Positions 6,628 to 13,964 of a stretch of 17,500 nucleotides of DNA are shown one piece after another. The notes beneath the pieces are model-generated. The model searched no databases, was not told the origin of the DNA, and saw only the letters and a list, made by a program, of their open reading frames with translations. The stretch's first letter is position 1, and every line of letters begins with the position of its first letter. Both the position numbers and the translations under genes were made by a program. Origin of the DNA: JBEKIK01 sp050013075 (GTDB lineage Bacteria > Planctomycetota > Planctomycetia > Pirellulales > Thermoguttaceae); assembly GCA_050013075.1 (NCBI GenBank), contig JBEKFZ010000087.1, positions 1-17,500 of the forward strand, given 5' to 3'.

Positions 6628-6819
6628 ATGACGCCGGAAGAAATTGAAGAATTATTTCGCCGCAAAACGGCCGAATGGGAACAGATAACTGATTCTGCCG
6701 AGCGTTGGCGGTTGTTGCAAGACTTTCTCACCTGGGCCGACGCACAAAAACCAGTGCCGCGAAATTCAAAGGAAGGATGTCTGGCGGCACAGCGCAAGTT
6801 ACTGGAAAGGATGAAATAA
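6628..6819 (+). CDS. Small hypothetical protein, 63 aa
   Basis: I do not recognise the family. The product is a charged, mostly helical cytoplasmic protein (PEEIEELFRRKTAEWEQITDSAERWRLLQDFLTWADAQKPVP...LAAQRKLLERMK) with no membrane segment or signal. A GGGAGA ribosome site lies about 8 bases before the ATG, which supports translation. It is divergent from the alcohol dehydrogenase gene and convergent with the DHOD-like gene. The bases after it (6820-6967) hold a small CCGTG/CACGG hairpin at 6918-6931. Function is unknown. Confidence 0.5.
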   Translation: MTPEEIEELFRRKTAEWEQITDSAERWRLLQDFLTWADAQKPVPRNSKEGCLAAQRKLLERMK

Positions 6820-6967
6820 CCGACAGGTATAAATTTTACGATTCACGTGAAAAGGACGGCAGTGCAACTGCCATGACAACGAAATTGCCGCATTGTTACT
6901 CGGTACGAAAACCTCCACCGTGTATTCACGGGGGCTAAATAATTGGGATGCACCGAACAATATATTT

Positions 6968-6988
6968 CACCGCCCACTGCCCACTCTT
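6968..6988. repeat. Short heptamer repeat tract B
   Basis: Three 7-mers (CACCGCC, CACTGCC, CACTCTT) lie directly before the second copy of the 36-bp hairpin. They resemble tract A in base content and period, and the hairpin is again adjacent. Confidence 0.45.
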
Positions 6989-6990
6989 CG

Positions 6991-7026
6991 CGCGACCGAC
7001 CAACCTTCGGTTGGCGCCCGTCGCGG
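6991..7026. repeat. 36-bp hairpin repeat, copy 2
   Basis: This is identical to 4641-4676 except for C instead of T at one position (35/36). It has the same CGCGAC/GTCGCG and CCAACC/GGTTGG stems and is followed by TTTTA on the plus strand. It lies between the convergent small ORF (+) and DHOD-like gene (-), only 8 bp from the latter's stop. Confidence 0.75.
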
Positions 7027-7033
7027 TTTTATG

Positions 7034-8041
7034 TTAAATGGGTTTGCCGGAGTAGGATATCAAAGTTTTCATGTAATTTCCGCGGGCGAAGGCTTCCGGG
7101 TCGGGACAGTTTTCCTGGCTCATGCTGCCTTTTAATTGCTCGACCGAATCGTATTCCTTTGCTTCCATCCACTTGCTCAATCCGCTGAGGATTTCCTCTA
7201 CCTGTTTAAAACCTTTGTGGTAGATTGCCGAGGCGATCATGCCCACGTCGGCCCCGGCCAAAAGGGCTTTGATCATGGCGTCGCCGTCGTGGATGCCGCT
7301 GGTTATCGCCAGCGAGGCGTTTATCCGGCCGTGCAATATGGCCACCCAGCGCAAGGGAGCGAGCAGTTCGTAAGGATCGCTGAGGATCAGCTTCGGCGTG
7401 GTTTCCAGCGTATCCAGGTCAATGTCGGGCTGGAGGAAGCGGTTGAAGAGCACCAGGGCGTCCGCACCGGCGTCGGATAGGCGTTTGGCCATGTTGGCCA
7501 TCGAGCTGAAGTACGGCCCGACCTTCACGGCCAGCGGAATCGAGACCGACTGCTTAACGGCCGCCACCAGTTCCAGATACCTGGACTCGACTTCCTTGCC
7601 AGTCATGTCCTGATCGGTGGCGATGTAGTAGACGTTCAGTTCCAAGGCATCGGCCCCGGCATCTTGCATCATTTTGGCATAGCGGACCCAGCCGCCTTTG
7701 TTGGTGCCGTTGAGGCTGGCGATGATCGGTATTTTCACGGCCTTTTTCGCCTGCCCGATGCCCTCCAGATAATCGTCCGGCTCGGAGCGATAATCTTGCG
7801 GCTCGGGGAAGTAGGAAAGGGCTTCGGCGAAACTCTCCGTGCCGAACTCCCGGGCCTTGGTCATTTCCATTTCATCGTGTTCGATCTGCTCTTCGAACAG
7901 CGAGGGCAAGACCGCCGCGGCCGCCCCTGCCGCTTCCAGCCGTTTGAGCCAGTCGATCTTGCCGGTCAAGGGACAAGCGGCAATGACCAGCGGATTTTTC
8001 AGGTTCAACCCCAGATATTTTGTGGATAAATTGACGCCCAT
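7034..8041 (-). CDS. Dihydroorotate dehydrogenase-like flavoprotein
   Basis: This is a 335-residue FMN-binding TIM-barrel protein of the DHOD family, annotated in many genomes as DHOD-like and found near nifJ-type oxidoreductases. Seen are the N-terminal LGLNLKNPLVIAACPLTG, the strand IPIIASLNGTNKGGW, ALELNVYYIATD, and IPLAVKVGPYFSSM with the FMN-contacting Lys. VLFNRFLQPDIDLDTLE and the phosphate-binding end ITSGIHDGDAMIKALLAGADVGMIASA complete the barrel. The insertion-rich middle and the NifJ context suggest it is not the biosynthetic PyrD but a reductase-like partner. That role is an inference. The start at 8041 has AAGGAG 9 bases upstream. It lies 138 bp downstream of nifJ on the same strand. 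Confidence 0.85.
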   Translation of the reverse strand: MGVNLSTKYLGLNLKNPLVIAACPLTGKIDWLKRLEAAGAAAAVLPSLFEEQIEHDEMEMTKAREFGTESFAEALSYFPEPQDYRSEPDDYLEGIGQAKKAVKIPIIASLNGTNKGGWVRYAKMMQDAGADALELNVYYIATDQDMTGKEVESRYLELVAAVKQSVSIPLAVKVGPYFSSMANMAKRLSDAGADALVLFNRFLQPDIDLDTLETTPKLILSDPYELLAPLRWVAILHGRINASLAITSGIHDGDAMIKALLAGADVGMIASAIYHKGFKQVEEILSGLSKWMEAKEYDSVEQLKGSMSQENCPDPEAFARGNYMKTLISYSGKPI

Positions 8042-8059
8042 TCGTTATTTCTCCTTATT

Positions 8060-8075
8060 AAACCGCTTGCGGTTT
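8060..8075. repeat. Perfect short palindrome between nifJ and the DHOD-like gene
   Basis: AAACCGC-TT-GCGGTTT forms a 7-bp stem with a 2-base loop, 18 bp before the DHOD-like ATG on the minus strand. It could be a weak terminator of nifJ transcription, a stem near the ribosome site, or an operator. No U-tract follows it clearly on the minus strand. Confidence 0.35.
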
Positions 8076-8122
8076 CGCACTATGAAGTTCAAAAAGTGGT
8101 CAATAAATTGACCACCCCTTGC

Positions 8123-8178
8123 AAATCCTGAACCTTGAATCCCAAATCCAGAATCCAAAATCCTGAATCCTGAATCCT
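8123..8178. repeat. Degenerate heptamer tandem repeat tract C
   Basis: Eight 7-mers are in perfect register: AAATCCT, GAACCTT, GAATCCC, AAATCCA, GAATCCA, AAATCCT, GAATCCT, GAATCCT. The consensus is RAATCCN. The tract ends one base before the nifJ stop codon region (8180-8182), immediately downstream of nifJ on the minus strand. Confidence 0.8.
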
Positions 8179-8179
8179 T

Positions 8180-11100
8180 CTATGCTCCCACCTCCTTGGA
8201 ATCTTTCGTTTTATTTTCTCCGTTGCCGCCTGAAGTCGCTTCCGCGGAGGCCTGGGCCGCGGTCTCGCGGCTCACGCCGGCAAGCTGTTCGTAAAAATGA
8301 TACCGCTTGTAGATGTCTTCCTGGCCCAATTCCAGCAGCCGGGCCGAATCGTCGGGCTTGGACCGGGCCAGCATGGCGAAGCGGGCCTCTTTCATGGCGA
8401 ATTCCTTGAAACTGCCCACGGGCTTTTTGCTGGCCATTTGGAACGGCTGGCCCTCGTTGCGCGGATCGAAACTGTAAAGCGGCCAATAACCGCAGGCCAC
8501 GGCGTCCTTTTGGATGCTCATGCCGGCCGACATGTCGATGCCCCAGCCGATGCAGTGCGAAAAAGCGATCAAAAGCGAAGTGCCGCGGTACGATTCGGCC
8601 GCGCGGATCGTGCGGATGGCGTGCATGGGATTGGCCCCCAGGGAGATCTGGCCCACGAACACGTTGCCGTAGGACATGGCGATCAGGCCCAGGTCCTTTT
8701 TACAGCCTTGTTTTCCGCCGGCGGCGAACTTGGCCACCGCCCCGCGCGGAGTGGATTTCGACATCTGCCCGCCGGTGTTGGAATAGACTTCGGTGTCCAA
8801 AACAAGGATGTTCAAATCGCGGCTGGAGGCGAAAACGTGGTCCAATCCGCCGAAACCGATGTCGTACGCCCAGCCGTCGCCGCCGAAACTCCAGATGCTC
8901 TTGCGGATCAGGTAGTCGGACGAGGCCAGCAGGTTTTTGGCGTCCGGCGAATTTATTCCCGCCAGGCGTTTGTTCAATTCGGCGACCAGCGACCTTTGCC
9001 GGGCGATTTCCTCCTCGGTTTCCTGCTTGTTGGTCGTAAGCGAGGTAATCAGTTCGTCGCCCAGTTGAGAGCCGAGCCGCTTGAGCAGATCGACGGCGTA
9101 TTTAACCTGCTGATCGACGGCTAGGCGGAAGCCGAATCCGAATTCCGCGCTGTCCTAGAACAGCGAGTTCGACCAGGACGGGCCGCGCCCCTCGCTATTG
9201 ACGCAATACGGCGTGCAAGGCAGGTTGCCGCCGTAAATCGACGAGCAGCCCGTGGCGTTGGCTATCAACATGCGGTCGCCGAAAAACTGCGTGAGCAGTT
9301 TGACGTAGGGCGTTTCGCCGCAGCCCGCGCAGGCCCCGGAAAACTCGAACAATGGCCGGAGCAACTGCGAGCCTTTGATCGTATCGGCCTTGACCTTGGT
9401 GCGATCCACGTCTGGAATCGTGAGGAAGAAATCCCAATTCCCCCGTTCCACGTCCAGGTGATTGATCTTTGGCTCCATGTCGATGGCCTTGTGCTTGGCC
9501 TTTTCCTTGTCCTTGGCCGGACACACGTCCACGCACAGCCCGCAACCGGTGCAATCGTCCGGGGCCACCTGGATTGTGAACTTCCAGCCGGGGTATTCCT
9601 TGCCTTTGTAATCGGTGGATTTGAATCCGGCCGGGGCATTGGCCAGCAAGGCCGGATCAAAGGCCTTCATGCGGATTGTGGCGTGCGGGCAGCCCAGCGA
9701 GCACAGGCCGCACTGGGTGCAAATCTTCGGGTCCCAGATGGGAATGTCCTGGGCGACGCTCCGCTTTTCGTACTGCGTGGTAGCCGTGGGGAAGGTGCCG
9801 TCGTTGGGCAAAGCGCTGACGGGCAGGTCGTCGCCGCGGTTGGCGATCATCATGCCCAACACGTTCTTGACGAAGTCCGGGGCGTTTTCGGGCACCGGCG
9901 GCACCATGTGCAGCTTGGACGTGACTTGACTGGGGTATTTCACTTCGAATAGTGCACTCAGAGCCCCGTCGACCGCCGCGTAATTTTGCTCGACGATCTT
10001 GCCGCCGCCCTTCTTGCCGTAAGTCTTCTTGATGGCGTCCTTGATCTGGGTGATGGCTTCATCGGCCGGAATGACGTTTGCCAACTTGAAAAAGCAGGTC
10101 TGCATGATGGTGTTGATCCGCACGCCCATCTGGGCGTCCCGGGCCACGCTGAAGGCATCGACCACGTAGAATTTCATCTTCCTGTCGATAATCTGCTTTT
10201 GCACCTCGGCGGGCAGATGATTCCACACTTCATCCGGCCCGTAAGGACTGTTCAACAGGAACGTGGCGCCCGGATCGGCCATCGAAAGCACGTCGATGCG
10301 CTCCAGGAAGTGAAACTGGTGGCAGGCCACGAAGTTCGCCCGGTGAACCAGGTACGAACCCTTGATCGCCCGCGGACTGAAACGCACGTGCGAGGTGGTC
10401 ACGGACCCGGCCTTGCGCGAGTCGTACACAAAATAGCCTTGTGCGTGCAAGGGGGTGTTTTCGCCCACGATTTTCACCGAGTTGCGGTTTGCGCTTACGG
10501 TGCCGTCGCTGCCTAAGCCGAAAAATACCGCCCGGGTAACGTCGTCACTCTCGGTCGAAAAATTCGGATCGTAATCCACGCTCAGGTGCGTCACGTCGTC
10601 GTTTATGCCCGAGGTAAAGTGCTTTTTGGGCTGGGGCTTGCCAAGTTCCTTGAACACGCCCGCCGTCATTGCCGGAGTGAATTCCTTGGAGGAAAGGCCG
10701 TATCGCCCGCCGATAACCAGCGGGAACGAGCCGTTGCCGGTCCGGCCCGACCAACACTCGGCCAGCGAGGTAATAACGTCCTGATACAGCGGCTCGCCGG
10801 CAGCGCCCGGTTCCTTGGTGCGATCCAGTACGGCGATCTTCTTGGCGGTCTTGGGCAATGCGGCCACAAAAGCGGCCGAATCCCAGGGACGGAACAACCG
10901 AACCTTAAGCACGCCCACTTTTTCGCCCTGGGCAAGGAGTTTTTCGACCGTCTCTTCGACAACCCCGATGCCCGAACCCATGATAACGATCACCCGATCG
11001 GCGTCGGCCGCGCCGGTGTAATCGAACAAGTGATACTGCCGGCCGACCATTTTAGCGAACTTGTCCATGTGCTTTTGCACGATGCCCGCGGCCGCGTCGT

Positions 11101-11809
11101 AAAACGGATTGCACGTTTCGCGGGCTTGGAAAAAGACGTCTGGATTTTGGGCCGTGCCGCGAAGCTTGGGCCGCTCGGGCGAAAGCGCACGGTTGCGATG
11201 GGCTGCGATCAGGTCCATGTCGATCATCGCCTTTACGTCGTCCTCGGTCAATTGCTCGATCTTGTTCACCTCGTGCGATATGCGGAAACCGTCGTAAAAG
11301 TGGATGAAAGGCACCCGGGCCTCGAACGTGGCGGCGTGTGCGATCAGGGCCATGTCCTGGGCCTCTTGCACCGAGGCCGAGGAAAGCATCCCCCAACCGG
11401 TCGAACGGCAGGCCATCACGTCGCCGTGATCGCCGAAAATCGAAAGCGCGTGCGTGGCCACGGTTCGGGCAGTGACGTGAAAGACCGTGGGGGTCAGTTC
11501 CCCGGCGATCTTGAACATGTTGGGAATCATTAGAAGCAGGCCCTGCGAGGCGGTGAAAGTCGTGGTTATCGCCCCGGCCTGAAGCGCGCCGTGAACGGCC
11601 CCGGCCGCTCCGGCCTCGCTTTGCATTTCCACCACGTCGGGCACGGTGCCGAAGATGTTTTTCCGTCCGGCGGCGGCCCAGGCGTCGGGCAATTCACCCA
11701 GACCCGACGACGGCGTGATCGGATAGATCGCCATCACCTCGTTGCACAGGTGGGCTATGTTGGCCGTCGCTTCATTGCCATCGACTGTCACGAAGCGTCG
11801 TTTATCCAC
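8180..11809 (-). CDS. nifJ: Pyruvate:ferredoxin (flavodoxin) oxidoreductase, single-chain, interrupted by one in-frame TAG
   Basis: This enzyme oxidatively decarboxylates pyruvate to acetyl-CoA and CO2 and passes electrons to ferredoxin or flavodoxin. It uses TPP and three [4Fe-4S] clusters in the cytoplasm. Domains in order are an N-terminal pyrimidine-binding part (EVMAIYPITPSSGLGELPD), the central gamma-like domains, and two ferredoxin motifs, CTQCGLCSLGCP and CTGCGLCVDVCP. The proximal-cluster segment is GACAGCGETP with a later Cys in NATGCSS, and the TPP/Mg region is GDGWAYDIGFGGLDHV and LDTEVYSNTGGQMSKSTPRG. Codon 885 (9155-9157) is TAG, but the same frame stays open for a further 324 codons to a second TAG at 8180-8182. 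The full reading is about 1,209 residues, normal for the family. The start chosen is GTG at 11809 with GAGGAG upstream, because MDKRRFVTVDGNEA is where homologues begin. If the TAG stops translation, the product lacks the TPP-binding end and should be inactive. Confidence 0.93.
9155..9157 (-). other. In-frame amber codon inside nifJ
   Basis: The frame reads ...GRGPSWSNSLF-TAG-DSAEFGFGFRLAV.... Homologous single-chain enzymes normally continue SLFEDNAEFG, so the TAG stands where Glu is expected, one base from GAG. Both sides are in the same frame, so there is no frameshift. TAG also ends the peroxiredoxin, cheB, ATPase and nifJ itself here, so UAG is an ordinary stop in this genome. A possible stem GCGGAA/TTCCGC begins about 8 bases after the TAG on the mRNA. 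Confidence 0.9.
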
Positions 11810-11832
11810 GAGAAGTCTCCTCAATTTAAAAA

Positions 11833-11867
11833 GTTTTAAGTTTTAAGTTATCAGTTATCAGTTTTAA
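11833..11867. repeat. Heptamer tandem repeat tract D
   Basis: Five 7-mers are in register: GTTTTAA, GTTTTAA, GTTATCA, GTTATCA, GTTTTAA. The tract lies directly upstream of the nifJ ribosome site (minus strand), so it falls in the nifJ leader or promoter. Confidence 0.8.
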
Positions 11868-11911
11868 TAAGTGAGGGTATCAGAAATTTAATGTCACATT
11901 ACATGTTTAGC

Positions 11912-11929
11912 CCGGGCATTTGTGCCCGG
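11912..11929. repeat. Short hairpin CCGGGCA/TGCCCGG
   Basis: This is a perfect 7-bp stem with a 4-base TTTG loop, upstream of nifJ. The roughly 300-bp gap 11825-12124 otherwise holds tract D, a TATAAT at 12079-12084 that may serve the next plus-strand gene, and no coding region I would defend. Confidence 0.4.
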
Positions 11930-12124
11930 AGGAGCGGACAAGATACGGTAGGCAGTGAACATGATTCTCTTGATCCACAATTCGTGGAATCCAGTAGAAT
12001 AACGCTTTACGAACCGTCCCGCAAGAACCGCCGACTGGGGGAGAGGCAAAGGGCTATTTAATGTGGTGGAAAAGTGGTTATAATGCAGTAGCGGGTAAGA
12101 AGATTCGCTTGCGGAGGAAATATC

Positions 12125-12559
12125 ATCGAGACTGAAACAATAGGTCGAGTATTGACCGAGGCAACGATCGAGAATATGAGTGACCTTGCTGCCGTGGAAA
12201 TGGGACATTTACCAGCCGACAAAGTGCGTCGAATTGCTGTCACGGACGCCTTGGTCGACACCGGCGCCACTATGCTTTCTTTGCCCACGCGTATCATTCG
12301 ACAGTTGGGATTAAAAAAGCGTTCTACGCGGCGGGTAACCACTAGCCAGGGAGTTGTCCAGGCAGACGTCTATTCCACTGTGCGATTGACGATCAAAGGG
12401 CGCGATTGCCCAATGGACGTGATCGAAGTGCCCGACGACGTTCCCGTTCTCATCGGCCAGATTCCCTTGGAATATCTCGATTTCGTAGTCGATCTGCAAA
12501 GCCGCAGTCTAATCGGCAATCCCGCCCACGGCGGCGAACAGATGTACGAAATGTATTGA
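12125..12559 (+). CDS. Retropepsin-like aspartic protease family protein
   Basis: This encodes about 145 residues with a single aspartyl-protease half-site, so it would act as a dimer if active. Motifs are VTDALVDTGATMLSLP (catalytic Asp in DTGA), the flap region TTSQGVVQADVYSTV, and VPVLIGQIPLEYLDFVVDL near the end. Such small proteins are common in bacteria and mostly uncharacterised. Start choice is unusual. The family-like N-terminus IGRVLTEATIENMSDL extends upstream of the first conventional start (TTG at 12152). The frame is open back to a TAG at 12089-12091 with no ATG, GTG or TTG before 12152. A strong GGAGG (12113-12117) sits 7 bases before an ATC at 12125, so I propose an ATC start. 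A TATAAT at 12079-12084 could be its -10 box. The TTG at 12152 is the conservative alternative. Confidence 0.75.
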   Translation: METETIGRVLTEATIENMSDLAAVEMGHLPADKVRRIAVTDALVDTGATMLSLPTRIIRQLGLKKRSTRRVTTSQGVVQADVYSTVRLTIKGRDCPMDVIEVPDDVPVLIGQIPLEYLDFVVDLQSRSLIGNPAHGGEQMYEMY

Positions 12560-12579
12560 GAATGGAAAAAATATCGTCC

Positions 12580-12652
12580 GCCCCGGTAGCTCAGGGGATA
12601 GAGCACTGGTTTCCTAAACCAGTGGTCACAGGTTCAAATCCTGTCCGGGGTA
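12580..12652 (+). tRNA. tRNA-Arg (anticodon CCT)
   Basis: This is a complete 73-nt cloverleaf. The acceptor GCCCCGG pairs with CCGGGGT (first pair G-U). The D-arm is GCTC/GAGC with AGGGGATA loop, and the anticodon stem CTGGT/ACCAG carries loop TTCCTAA with anticodon CCT, which reads AGG. The T-arm is ACAGG/CCTGT with TTCAAAT. The discriminator is A. CCA is not encoded. About 250 bp after it (12653-12905) show no gene and no duplicated tRNA 3' end that would mark an integrated element. Confidence 0.95.
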
Positions 12653-12905
12653 CTATAGAACTTTGTACTCTATCGCAAGCAGTCGCAAGGACTCGCGTAA
12701 CTTTTTTATTATCAAACACTTCAGATATTGTCTGCGAATCCTTACTAATTTGATTACCTCGGATTTAATGACCTGACTTAAAGCGGAAGTCGCTTCGTCT
12801 CGTGATCTTCAACTATTCTCATTAATAAGCTTCCCCTTAGTAAAAACCTCCAAAGTTTATCTCTTAAAATGTGGTGCAAGTGTTTTTGAAAGCCCCCTCG
12901 CGGAA

Positions 12906-13964
12906 CTACTTTCCTGTCACGGTTTTGCGATGGACAAGATTTTTAACCCTGGCGGCGATGTCAATACCGATTTCTCCCACGGGAAGGACTTGGACGGCGG
13001 CGTTGAGTTGACTCGCTGCCTGGGGCATGCCGTAGACCACGCTGGTTCGCTGGTCTTGAGCGATGGTGTGCCACCCTCCGCGGCGCAAGTCCAAGAGTCC
13101 ACTGGCGCCGTCTTGACCTATTCCTGTGAGCAGCACGGCTATAGAAGGCCTGAGCCAATGCCGAGCGAGACTTTTAAACAGCACGTCAACCGAGGGGCGG
13201 AAGGGATTGTCGATAGGATCCTTCGTGTAGATGAAGACGCCATCCGGACGCATCACCAGATGATCGTCGGTTCCCGCCACTAGTACGACTCCTGCCTGAG
13301 GCCGGTCGCCGTCGCGGGCCGTGCGGACAGTCAACTGGCAGTGGTTCGATAACCAAGCGGCCAGCGGATCCGCGAAATCAGCGCTAATATGTTGGGCGAT
13401 AATAACAGACGCGGGGAAGTCTTTGGGCCATTTTGAAAGGATGGTCTGCAGGGCGTTCGGTCCGCCCGTGGAAGCCCCGATCGCAACCAATTGCAATTGG
13501 GAGATTTCACCTTGCAAGTGTTTCGCCACGGGGATCGGCGGAGTTGAAGACTCCGCTTGAGCATCTATGCGCGAGCGAATCTTGTCCACATGGGTTAGTT
13601 TTGCCAAGAGAGGGGCTCCGGCCTGAGCGGGCGGAAGGTTGCCCAGCACCGGCGTAGACACGGCGTCAAAGGCTCCGTAACCGAGCGCTTCACAAACCAG
13701 AGAGTAATTTCCGGCAACCGTCGCAGTGACCACAAGGATGGGGCAGGGAAAATGCTGCATGATCTGCCGCGTGGCCTCCGCCCCATTCATCCCCGGCATC
13801 AGTAGATCCATCAGAATGCAGTCGGGCGGATCTTTCTCGCATTGGCGGACCGCCTCTTCGCCGTTGGCCGCGGTCCAAGCGACGCTATAGTCGGAATGGC
13901 TGTACACGACCCGCCGCAAAACTTCCGTGGCGGTTCGCAGGTCGTTGACGATCGCAATCCTCAT
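12906..13964 (-). CDS. cheB: CheB-type chemotaxis methylesterase (WspF-like)
   Basis: This is a 352-residue response regulator-methylesterase predicted to demethylate or deamidate glutamyl groups on a chemoreceptor. The receiver domain (1-125) has D8 and the phospho-acceptor D53 in CILMDLLMPGMNG. The usual conserved Lys near the end is replaced: the sequence is FDAVSTPVLG instead of a SKP form. The catalytic domain (about 155-348) keeps the triad S165 (GASTGG), H192 (IAQHI) and D285 (GIGQDGA). It overlaps the hybrid cheA by 4 bp (13961-13964, ATGA) and is last in the operon. The position after a CheA-REC hybrid and the TPVLG sequence suggest the Wsp/alternative-function class rather than flagellar chemotaxis. 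The stop is TAG. Confidence 0.92.
   Translation of the reverse strand: MRIAIVNDLRTATEVLRRVVYSHSDYSVAWTAANGEEAVRQCEKDPPDCILMDLLMPGMNGAEATRQIMQHFPCPILVVTATVAGNYSLVCEALGYGAFDAVSTPVLGNLPPAQAGAPLLAKLTHVDKIRSRIDAQAESSTPPIPVAKHLQGEISQLQLVAIGASTGGPNALQTILSKWPKDFPASVIIAQHISADFADPLAAWLSNHCQLTVRTARDGDRPQAGVVLVAGTDDHLVMRPDGVFIYTKDPIDNPFRPSVDVLFKSLARHWLRPSIAVLLTGIGQDGASGLLDLRRGGWHTIAQDQRTSVVYGMPQAASQLNAAVQVLPVGEIGIDIAARVKNLVHRKTVTGK

Noticed and set aside
9155..9157. Pyrrolysine or genome-wide UAG recoding
   Set aside because: TAG is the ordinary terminator of the peroxiredoxin, cheB and nifJ genes here, and no pyl genes are in the window.
8180..9160. Frameshift in nifJ or a separate gene for the C-terminal part
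   Set aside because: The part after the TAG is in the same frame as the part before it, with no gap in similarity, so a single nonsense codon explains the break.
10586..11533. 315-codon plus-strand frame opposite nifJ
   Set aside because: It is antisense to conserved nifJ sequence, His/Gly/Val-rich, typical of a GC-rich shadow frame.
11894..12208. 104-codon minus-strand frame upstream of nifJ
   Set aside because: It has no ribosome site, overlaps the start of the retropepsin-like gene, and its composition shows no protein signature.
12653..12905. Integration site or integrase remnant next to tRNA-Arg
   Set aside because: I found no direct repeat of the tRNA 3' end and no integrase-like frame nearby.
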